Below, piece after piece: positions 1 to 4,850 of a stretch of DNA of 5,964 bases. The stretch lies in NCBI GenBank assembly GCA_964413265.1, contig CAYPRX010000059.1:1-5964 (forward strand), written 5' to 3'. The number at the start of each line of letters is the position of its first letter. The first letter of the stretch is position 1. Under the pieces are notes generated by a model. It was not told the DNA's origin and made no database searches. It was given only the letters and a program-made list of their open reading frames with translations. The DNA comes from CAVYGN01 sp964413265 (GTDB lineage: Bacteria; Spirochaetota; Brevinematia; Brevinematales; JAOACQ01). The position numbers were made by a program, and so were the translations under genes.

Positions 1-125
1 CCAGCGTATTGGAACCGATCTTTCTAGCAAGATCAAAAGTTGATTTTCAAGTTTTATGAGTGAAAAATGTTCCTTGTTGATTCTCCTTTCCTTAGTCGGA
101 TCATGATTTCTATTAATTGTGTCAT
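1..125 (-). pseudogene. istA: Broken 5' end of an IS21-type transposase (istA)
   Basis: From ATG at 125-123 the minus strand encodes 23 residues beginning MTQLIEIMIRLRKGESTR, then a TAA stop at 56-54. The pattern (a short helix, then RLRKGES, then a position where a helix-turn-helix would start) matches the N-terminus of IS21-family IstA proteins, which normally have about 300-500 residues. Beyond the stop a different frame reads FDLARKIGSNTL (about 37-2), which could be the continuing helix-turn-helix region after a frameshift. An in-frame ATG three codons upstream (134-132) is also possible, but GAGG lies nine bases before the ATG at 125. The assignment rests on a short motif. Confidence 0.45.
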
Positions 126-185
126 GGTTTTCATCCTCGGCATTATTTTCCCTCCTGTTCGGTTTTCCAAGATTTTACCCCATCA

Positions 186-231
186 GGGTGGGTCATTATT
201 CTGCCGGGGGGTGGGTCACTATGTCTGCCGG
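186..231 (-). repeat. Two tandem 22/23-bp subterminal repeats of the IS21-like end
   Basis: Copy one (186-207) and copy two (209-231) both read GGGTGGGTCA, then a variable 5-6 bases, then CTGCCGG on the plus strand; they differ by one substitution and about two changes including one extra base. Repeats of this size at the end of an element, just upstream of the transposase start, are typical transposase-binding sites in the IS21 family. They are the most GC-rich part of an otherwise AT-rich flank, supporting foreign origin. Confidence 0.55.
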
Positions 232-303
232 ATTGCAAAAGGCTCCATTAATTGTTAATAGCCATATTTCTTCATTGATAAATTTGGTTTTCATATTATC
301 CAT
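196..303 (-). pseudogene. Possible small gene cut by the IS21-like insertion
   Basis: An ATG at 303-301 has AAGGA nine bases upstream and opens a 35-codon frame (starts MDNMKTKFINEEIWLLTIN, stop TAA at 198-196). The first 19 codons lie outside the presumed insertion boundary at about 247; the rest reads through the terminal repeats and is clearly not native protein. It lies 64 bases downstream of the methyltransferase stop in the same direction, so it may be the start of a former second gene of that operon. No family is recognised. The gap 304-367 shows no hairpin terminator, only a strongly pyrimidine-rich plus strand (about 338-365). Confidence 0.25.
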
Positions 304-367
304 TTCTTCATTTCCTTCTATCAAATATCTCCAATTACATCCCCCTTCTGCCCCTTCCCCCAATTTC

Positions 368-1171
368 TCAATTCAAAAGATAATTTTCTTTCCTTGATAA
401 AACATTCAGAACTATTTTATTTTCTACTTGAAACATTCTTTTTAATGTACCAAATCTTTGAATCAAGAAGTCTTTAAGCATTCCACACACTTCAATATGC
501 TTCTTGTTATCTATAAGATGAGTAAAAGAATATGACTTTTTCAGAATATTATTATATGCTTTCTCAAGTTTAACATTCTCATTCCACTTCCAGTCATTAT
601 CGACATTTTCCACAATAAAATTCTTCTTTTTAAAATAATCTATTACCTCGGCTGTACTATTAACCCCAATATTATTTATAGGGTAACAAAGGGTTAAACA
701 TATTTCCTTGTATTTATTATTTATTAGTGGAATCTCTTGACCCAAACCTGTATTCATAAGAATAATTGATCCATTAACAACTCTTGCGATTTCATCAACT
801 GCTTTTTTCCACTCCTTTATAAAATAAAATAGATGAACAATTATACATAAATCAAAAGAATTATCTTCAAAAGGAATTTCGGTTATATCTGCTTTTTTAT
901 ACTTTATATTTGAGATATGATTAGATTTTAATTGTTGTTCCAACTGATCAAGCATTTTTTCAGAAATATCAACACCAGTAATGGAATATCCTTTTTTTGA
1001 AAAAGGTATAGCTATTCTGCCATTACCGATGCCAGGTTCAAAGACTTTTTTAAATTTACTGGGAGGAAATCTAGATGTTATATATTCAATAACTTCTAAA
1101 AAGATATTTTTATTAATTGTTCTTGTTTCATTGTAATTGTCAGCTATGTTATCAAAATTCAATGAATCCAT
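368..1171 (-). CDS. Class I SAM-dependent methyltransferase
   Basis: The 267-residue product has the Rossmann-type methyltransferase fold and should transfer a methyl group from S-adenosylmethionine in the cytoplasm; the acceptor is unknown. Motif I is VFEPGIGNGR (about residues 43-52), the acidic end of strand 2 is GVDIS (66-70), and the motif II/III region reads ADITEIPFEDNSFDL (94-108), followed by HLFYFIKEWKKAVDEIARVV (113-132), the usual helix before the strand 5 segment. This resembles UbiE/type-11 small-molecule methyltransferases rather than DNA methylases: no DPPY-type motif is seen. The C-terminal half (about 145-267) is Lys/Asn-rich and not recognisable, and may form the substrate cap. 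ATG at 1171 is chosen because GGGGAGGG sits five bases upstream; an in-frame GTG at 1198 falls inside the IS3-like terminal repeat. The DNA is very AT-rich. It stands alone, divergent from the restriction debris, and its original promoter has probably been replaced by the insertion remnant. Confidence 0.9.
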   Translation of the reverse strand: MDSLNFDNIADNYNETRTINKNIFLEVIEYITSRFPPSKFKKVFEPGIGNGRIAIPFSKKGYSITGVDISEKMLDQLEQQLKSNHISNIKYKKADITEIPFEDNSFDLCIIVHLFYFIKEWKKAVDEIARVVNGSIILMNTGLGQEIPLINNKYKEICLTLCYPINNIGVNSTAEVIDYFKKKNFIVENVDNDWKWNENVKLEKAYNNILKKSYSFTHLIDNKKHIEVCGMLKDFLIQRFGTLKRMFQVENKIVLNVLSRKENYLLN

Positions 1172-1176
1172 TTGAG

Positions 1177-1184
1177 CCCTCCCC
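1177..1184 (-). promoter_or_regulatory. Ribosome binding site that fixes the methyltransferase start
   Basis: On the minus strand GGGGAGGG lies five bases before ATG 1171. It decides for this start over the in-frame GTG at 1198 and the ATG at 1186-1184, neither of which has such a site. Confidence 0.7.
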
Positions 1185-1190
1185 ATTCTT

Positions 1191-1331
1191 TGGTCCACTT
1201 TTTAAGTTAGTCTAGGATGCTTTGAATCCCACCAGAACGGCTTCCGGTGCTGGTGGTTTATAACCTAAAGAACTATGGGGCCTGATCGTATTATACTCCT
1301 TCCTCCATCTCTCAGTCAAAATTTTTGCTTC
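1191..1331 (-). mobile_element. Right-end remnant of an IS3-family element
   Basis: On the minus strand the last codons of an IS3-type transposase are followed by a short non-coding tail ending AAAAAGTGGACCA (1203-1191), which ends in CA as expected for the outer end of an IS3-family inverted repeat. Only this right end is left: homology stops near 1331 and the left inverted repeat and most of the transposase are missing. The element ends 19 bases before the methyltransferase ATG and is transcribed toward it, so the remnant forms the immediate upstream flank of that gene. The exact boundary at 1191 is inferred. Confidence 0.7.
1212..1331 (-). pseudogene. C-terminal fragment of IS3-family transposase OrfB (integrase core)
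   Basis: The minus strand from 1331 reads EAKILTERWRKEYNTIRPHS, then SLGYKPPAPEAVLVGFKAS and a TAG stop at 1214-1212. The W-x-x-x-Y-N-x-x-R-P-H-x-x-L-G-Y-x-P-P-x-x-x pattern is the hallmark C-terminus of DDE integrases (rve domain) of the IS3 family. About 39 codons remain of a normal 270-300; an in-frame stop (1340-1338) lies just upstream, and no start codon or catalytic DDE residues apart from this tail are present. It cannot be active. Confidence 0.85.
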
Positions 1332-1364
1332 AAATTCCTAGAATTAATTTTATCAAATTTTAGA

Positions 1365-1393
1365 TATACAAAAATAGATTGTCATTCTATAAT
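1365..1393 (+). promoter_or_regulatory. Sigma70-like promoter for the former restriction genes
   Basis: A perfect TATAAT (1388-1393) is preceded by TATACA (1365-1370; four of six matches to TTGACA) with 17 bases between. Transcription would begin near 1400, leaving a short leader that carries the GGAGGG ribosome site (1427-1432). In such AT-rich DNA a chance match is possible. If active, it could still read through the debris into the activase operon, since no terminator hairpin is seen before 1748. Confidence 0.4.
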
Positions 1394-1436
1394 AAAATAA
1401 AACATCATATTTTACTATAATATTACGGAGGGAAAT

Positions 1437-1560
1437 ATGGCTGTCCCTGATTTTCAATCATTAATTAGCTCAACTTATGATAGACTATGATGTTGGAGTA
1501 GTAAATGAAACAATCTATGAAATAAAAAAGATTGATAACGATTATTTTGGAGACGAATGA
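1437..1560 (+). pseudogene. mrr: Mrr-type restriction endonuclease with internal deletion
   Basis: GGAGGG four bases upstream supports the ATG at 1437, which starts MAVPDFQSLI, the characteristic N-terminus of Mrr winged-helix proteins (typically M-A-[IV]-P-[DE]-[FY]-Q). That frame stops at 1488-1490. From 1474, in the +1 frame, the sequence reads LMIDYDVGVVNETIYEIKKI followed by DNDYFGDE and TGA (1558-1560), which matches the C-terminal end of the same family (LMI-x-x-x-V-G-V-x-x-x-x-x-Y-E-I-K-x-I-D-x-D-Y-F). The two ends are thus joined with about 260 codons missing, including the nuclease core with its D-x(n)-QxK active site. The join lies at about 1467-1474 and shifts the frame. Mrr enzymes cut modified DNA; this copy is dead. 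The name rests on memory of the family's termini. Confidence 0.75.
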
Positions 1561-1719
1561 ATGAAAGTCATTTATAAAATTTCTTACCCAAATGGTAAAA
1601 TATATATAGGAAAAGATTTGACTGATAGTATTAATTATTTTGGAAGTGCCAATAGTAAATTAATTGAAAAGGACTTTACAAAAGAGCAAAGACAAAAAAA
1701 ATTTACTATAATACATTAA
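1561..1719 (+). pseudogene. GIY-YIG nuclease family gene truncated at its 3' end
   Basis: The ATG follows the TGA of the mrr remnant with no gap, as in a tightly coupled restriction operon. The 52-residue product starts MKVIYKISYPNGKIYIGKDL, the GIY-YIG core with the Y5 strand and the YIG at residues 15-17, and continues TDSINYFGS and FTKEQRQKKFTI. Family members of this type usually have about 95-100 residues, with the catalytic glutamate in the second half. Here recognisable sequence ends near 1710 and a stop follows at 1717-1719, so the metal-binding part is lost. The run of eight A's (1694-1701) is not the cause, because the frame still matches after it. Its partner suggests an accessory role in DNA restriction. 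Confidence 0.75.
1702..1713 (+). repeat. 12-bp direct repeat TTTACTATAATA (other copy 1411-1422)
   Basis: The same 12 bases occur at 1411-1422, just before the mrr ribosome site, and at 1702-1713, exactly where homology to the GIY-YIG protein stops. Both contain TATAAT. At the second copy TATAAT (1707-1712) lies 35 bases before the activase ATG and could be a -10 box, but no good -35 box is seen. At the first copy it is too close to the ribosome site to act that way. The copies may mark a deletion end point or be chance in AT-rich DNA. Confidence 0.35.
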
Positions 1720-1747
1720 CGATTATGTTAACAATATTGAGATAATT

Positions 1748-2503
1748 ATGTCAAAAGGAATAATTTTTAGTATAGAAGAATTTGCAGTACATGACGGGCC
1801 GGGTATAAGAAAAACGGTATTTTTCAAGGGGTGTCCACTAAGATGTTCTTGGTGCCATAACCCTGAAGGACAGTCATTTAATAAGGAATTGAAGATTACA
1901 AAGATTTCAAGAGGCGTTTGCGGTCGGGAAATTGATTCAAAAGAACTTGCGGAAGAACTTTTAAAAGGAAAGGAAATTTTGATCAATAGCGGCGGTGGGA
2001 TTACTATTTCCGGAGGTGAACCGCTGGCTCAGCCTGAATTTCTCCTTGATTTGATTTATGAGTTGAAGCCTGTTCATGTTGCAATTGAAACTTGTGGTTA
2101 TGCACAACCTGAAGTCTTTAAAAAAGTTTTGGAATGTGTGGATTTGATCCTTTTTGATGTAAAAATTGTCGATCCTGGAATTCATAAAAAATTCACCGGA
2201 GTAGATAACATTTTAATCCTTAAAAACCTGAATACATTATGTAATTCTGACAGAGAATTTTATATTCGCATACCATTGATACCAGGTGTGAATGATACAA
2301 GAGAAAATATGGAAGCTACAGCTGCATTGATTCATAATTCAAAAAAACTCCAGTTTGTTGAACTTCTACCATATCATAAATTTGCTGGAGCAAAATATGG
2401 TCAACTTGGCAGGGATTACAATCCCATGTTTGATATTAATCAGACCGTTCAGATTTATACGGATTGTTTTGATAAATACAATATAAGGAGCAGAGTTTTA
2501 TGA
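1748..2503 (+). CDS. Glycyl-radical enzyme activating enzyme (radical SAM, PflA-like)
   Basis: This 251-residue cytoplasmic protein reductively cleaves S-adenosylmethionine at a 4Fe-4S cluster and uses the 5'-deoxyadenosyl radical to abstract hydrogen from the radical glycine of its partner. Visible motifs are HDGPGIR (15-21), typical of this activase family, the cluster motif C29-x3-C33-x2-C36 followed by HNPE, SGGG (81-84), GGEP (89-92) for SAM binding, ETCG (114-117), FDVK (136-139), RIPLIPGVND (174-183) and ELLPYHKFAGAKY (205-217). Many activases of non-PFL glycyl radical enzymes carry a two-cluster ferredoxin insert between the CxxxCxxC motif and GGEP; here that stretch is only about 50 residues with a single cysteine (C58), so the insert is absent as in classical PflA. 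The ATG at 1748 gives full family length but has only a weak GAG ribosome site. It precedes and overlaps the gene for its substrate enzyme by ATGA; more often the activase comes second. No true promoter is evident upstream. Confidence 0.95.
   Translation: MSKGIIFSIEEFAVHDGPGIRKTVFFKGCPLRCSWCHNPEGQSFNKELKITKISRGVCGREIDSKELAEELLKGKEILINSGGGITISGGEPLAQPEFLLDLIYELKPVHVAIETCGYAQPEVFKKVLECVDLILFDVKIVDPGIHKKFTGVDNILILKNLNTLCNSDREFYIRIPLIPGVNDTRENMEATAALIHNSKKLQFVELLPYHKFAGAKYGQLGRDYNPMFDINQTVQIYTDCFDKYNIRSRVL
2485..2490 (+). promoter_or_regulatory. Ribosome binding site for the glycyl radical enzyme
   Basis: AAGGAG inside the end of the activase gene lies nine bases before ATG 2500. Together with the ATGA stop-start overlap it suggests translational coupling plus strong independent initiation, fitting the need for more enzyme than activase. 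Confidence 0.7.
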
Positions 2504-4578
2504 CTGAAAGAATAAAAAGAATGCGTGATTTTATTGTAGGAAAAAAGCATCTATCTTATCGCCAAGAGTCCAATCAAAAATTGCTTGACGATTTTACTAA
2601 AAAACTGGGGAAAAAAGGCTTATCAGATATCAGGAGGGCATCAGAAAGGCTGGCTTGGGTACTGAAAAATGAAAAACCGGTAATATTGGATGATGATCGA
2701 ATTGTTTTAATGAGAACTATCAAAAAAATCCCTGAAATTTTTACAAATGAAGAATGGAAGGAAATAAGAGAACATCATTATATACATGAACTAGGAAAAG
2801 TATGTAATATCAGTTCAAATTTTGATTACACGATCAAAAAAGGGTTGTATTCTAGAAGAAAGGAAGTAATAGTTTTCAGGGAGCGCTGCAAAAAAGTTGG
2901 GAATAAAAAAGGGGTTGAATTTCTAGATTCTGTTATCAAGTCCATTGACCAAGTTGAAAAATTAATCAAAAGGTATCGTACGCAAGCGCTTAAAATTGGG
3001 AAAACTGACGTAGCACGTGTGCTCGAAAGAGTGCCCATGTATGGTGCCAGGACTTTCTATGAAGCTCTTCAATCTTTCCGGATTCTTCATTTTACACTTT
3101 GGTGTTCTGGAAATTATCACAACACTATTGGAAGATTTGACCAGTATATGTGGCCCTATTTAAAAGGGGATCTGGAATCAGGCATATTAACTGAAGATGA
3201 AGCATTTGAAATTCTGGAAGAATTTTTTCTTACTTTTAACCGTGACAGTGATCTCTATCCGGGGATGCAGCAGGGGGATAATGGTCAAAGCCTTGTGCTT
3301 GGAGGAGTGGATGAAAATGGTAATGATTCCTATAACAGGCTATCAGAATTGTGTTTAGTGGCCAGTCTGGAATTGAAACTTATTGACCCTAAGATAAACC
3401 TTCGTGTCGATAAAAATACACCAATAAAAAGGTATGAGCTTGGAACATTATTAACAAAGCAAGGGCTTGGTTTTCCACAGTATTCTAATGATGATATAGT
3501 AATTCCGGGGCTTCTTTCAAAAAGCTATGATCTTAATGATGCCAGGAATTATGTAGTAGCAGCATGCTGGGAATTTATCATTCCCGGTTATGGAATGGAT
3601 ATTCCAAATATTGATGCCTTATCTTTTACCAAAGTAGTAACGGATGTTATGAATAATTATTTGGTTGAGAGTAAAACATTTTATGAGCTTATGCTACATG
3701 TCAGGTCTGCAATACAAATTGAAATTGATGATAAAATAGCTAAACTGTCTAATATTTATATGGAACCTTCGCCTTTCCAATCGCTGCTGATGAATGGGTG
3801 CATGGAGTCTGCAAGAGATATATCCATGGGTGCTAAATATAATAATTACGGTTTTCATGGAACGGGACTTGCAACTGCGGCAGATTCACTTGCTGCGTTA
3901 AAATTATATGTATATGACAAGAAAGAAATAAAACCTGATGAAATTATTAATGCTGTTAAAAATAACTTTGCAGATTATGAAGAACTTTGGAAAAAGGTAA
4001 AATATGAGTCACCTAAAATGGGAAATGATGACGATTATGTCGATCAAATTGCTATTGAATTAATGGAAATGTTCTCAGATGCATTAATGAATTTGAAGAA
4101 TGAAAGAGGAGGAAATTTCCGACCCGGATCAGGATCAGCCATGTATTATTTATGGCATGCAAAGGATATAGGGGCATCAGCTGACGGAAGGAAGAAGGGT
4201 GAGCCTTTATCTGCCAACTATTCTCCAAGCTTGAATACAAAGTTGAAGGGACCAATATCTATTATTAAATCATTTTCTAAACCTGATTTGAAAAAGATAA
4301 TGAATGGAGGCCCTTTGACAATGGAAATCCACGACACAGTATTCAGCAATTCTGAGAGTATCAGGAAAACAGCGATGCTTGTTAAGTCTTATATGGATCT
4401 TGGAGGTCTTCAGCTTCAGATCAATGCAGTTAACAAGGACACGCTTCTAGACGCACAGAAAAATCCAGATCAGTATAAAAACTTAATAGTTAGAGTTTGG
4501 GGATGGAGCGGATATTTTGTTGAACTTGATAAAGAGTACCAGGATCATATCATTCAAAGAATCGAACTTCAAGTTTAG
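2500..4578 (+). CDS. Glycyl radical enzyme of unknown substrate (PFL-like family)
   Basis: The 692-residue protein has the PFL-like barrel (about 1-560) and a C-terminal glycine-radical domain (about 570-692). Landmarks are GRFDQY (211-216), GQSLVLGGVD (262-271), INLRVDKNTP (299-308), GFHGTGLATAADSLAALK (451-468), ADGRKKGEPL (561-570) and the radical loop RVWGWSGYF (665-673), with the radical on Gly668, 24 residues from the C-terminus. The thiyl residue should be Cys356 in AACWEFIIPG (354-363). Cys-x-Glu is known in glycerol and propanediol dehydratases, choline lyase and hydroxyphenylacetate decarboxylase, while pyruvate formate-lyase has Cys-Cys; so a PFL reaction is unlikely. Odd points are Trp357 between Cys and Glu, where those families mostly have Val or Leu, and Trp667/Trp669 around the radical glycine where AGY is usual. 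At 692 residues it is shorter than PFL (about 760) and most dehydratases (about 780-850). No transporter or shell gene adjoins, so the substrate cannot be named. Confidence is high for the family and low for the reaction. Confidence 0.95.
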   Translation: MTERIKRMRDFIVGKKHLSYRQESNQKLLDDFTKKLGKKGLSDIRRASERLAWVLKNEKPVILDDDRIVLMRTIKKIPEIFTNEEWKEIREHHYIHELGKVCNISSNFDYTIKKGLYSRRKEVIVFRERCKKVGNKKGVEFLDSVIKSIDQVEKLIKRYRTQALKIGKTDVARVLERVPMYGARTFYEALQSFRILHFTLWCSGNYHNTIGRFDQYMWPYLKGDLESGILTEDEAFEILEEFFLTFNRDSDLYPGMQQGDNGQSLVLGGVDENGNDSYNRLSELCLVASLELKLIDPKINLRVDKNTPIKRYELGTLLTKQGLGFPQYSNDDIVIPGLLSKSYDLNDARNYVVAACWEFIIPGYGMDIPNIDALSFTKVVTDVMNNYLVESKTFYELMLHVRSAIQIEIDDKIAKLSNIYMEPSPFQSLLMNGCMESARDISMGAKYNNYGFHGTGLATAADSLAALKLYVYDKKEIKPDEIINAVKNNFADYEELWKKVKYESPKMGNDDDYVDQIAIELMEMFSDALMNLKNERGGNFRPGSGSAMYYLWHAKDIGASADGRKKGEPLSANYSPSLNTKLKGPISIIKSFSKPDLKKIMNGGPLTMEIHDTVFSNSESIRKTAMLVKSYMDLGGLQLQINAVNKDTLLDAQKNPDQYKNLIVRVWGWSGYFVELDKEYQDHIIQRIELQV

Positions 4579-4850
4579 GTTTAATTTTTAATTTTTTTAT
4601 ATTAATTATCTATTTTTGAATAAATCTACATTTTTCTACACAAATTAACTTTCAAGGCGCACTTCACCCTGAGAATTTCGAATACAAGATCAGAATTTTG
4701 AAGAAATCAGTTCCATACTTAAAAATATTTATAATTATAACTCTTGAACCTGTAATTAAACGTTTAATTCCTTACATATCAAAACAGTATACAACTTTAT
4801 TGTTTTAATTTTACTAATGAAAAAGGGTAGAATAAACGAATTTAGGATTT
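4579..4850. other. AT-rich gap between convergent genes, with a 16-bp palindrome
   Basis: The gap separates the 3' ends of the glycyl radical enzyme and the hydrolase. No open frame with a ribosome site, no RNA gene and no GC-rich terminator stem with a U-run is visible, although T-runs follow the enzyme's stop (4585-4599). The perfect palindrome AATTAAACGTTTAATT (4754-4769) is the longest symmetry; TTATAATTATAA (4729-4740) is a weaker one. A perfect palindrome could be a regulator site, but it lies between two gene ends rather than before a start, and chance is reasonable at this base composition. Confidence 0.4.

Larger units (their letters stand above)
1..247 (-). mobile_element. Remnant of the left end of an IS21-family element
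   Basis: Read on the minus strand from about 247 downward, the segment has the layout of an IS21-family left end: a possible TG terminus (TGGAGCC, 247-241), two subterminal near-identical repeats (231-186), then a Shine-Dalgarno-like GAGG (138-135) and the start of an istA-like reading frame (125). The order and direction of repeats and transposase start agree with each other, which is the main support. The frame is broken after 23 codons, so the element looks inactive. It runs off the left edge, so istB and the right end cannot be judged. The outer boundary at 247 is inferred from the TG dinucleotide only; no target duplication can be checked. Confidence 0.5.

Noticed and set aside
67..397. 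Two plus-strand open frames of 63 and 92 codons
   Set aside because: They read antisense to the istA remnant, through the IS repeats and a pyrimidine tract, have no ribosome site and show no recognisable motif.
1196..1198. GTG start of the methyltransferase at 1198
   Set aside because: It lies in the IS3-like terminal repeat without a ribosome site; ATG 1171 has GGGGAGGG at ideal spacing.
1720..1747. Riboswitch or structured leader before the activase
   Set aside because: Only about 28 bases separate the GIY-YIG stop from the start, with no stable stem; the site is too short for a known riboswitch.
1723..2185. Minus-strand open frames opposite the activase (also 2826-3038 and 4052-4255)
   Set aside because: They are antisense to strongly conserved coding sequence and have no family motifs or ribosome sites.
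2500..4578. Canonical pyruvate formate-lyase (pflB)
   Set aside because: A single Cys followed by Trp-Glu replaces the Cys-Cys pair, the radical loop is RVWGWS rather than RVSGYA, and the protein is about 70 residues shorter.
4579..4620. Intrinsic terminator after the glycyl radical enzyme
   Set aside because: T-runs are present but no GC-rich stem precedes them; AACTTCAAGTT at the gene end has a one-base loop and cannot form a hairpin.
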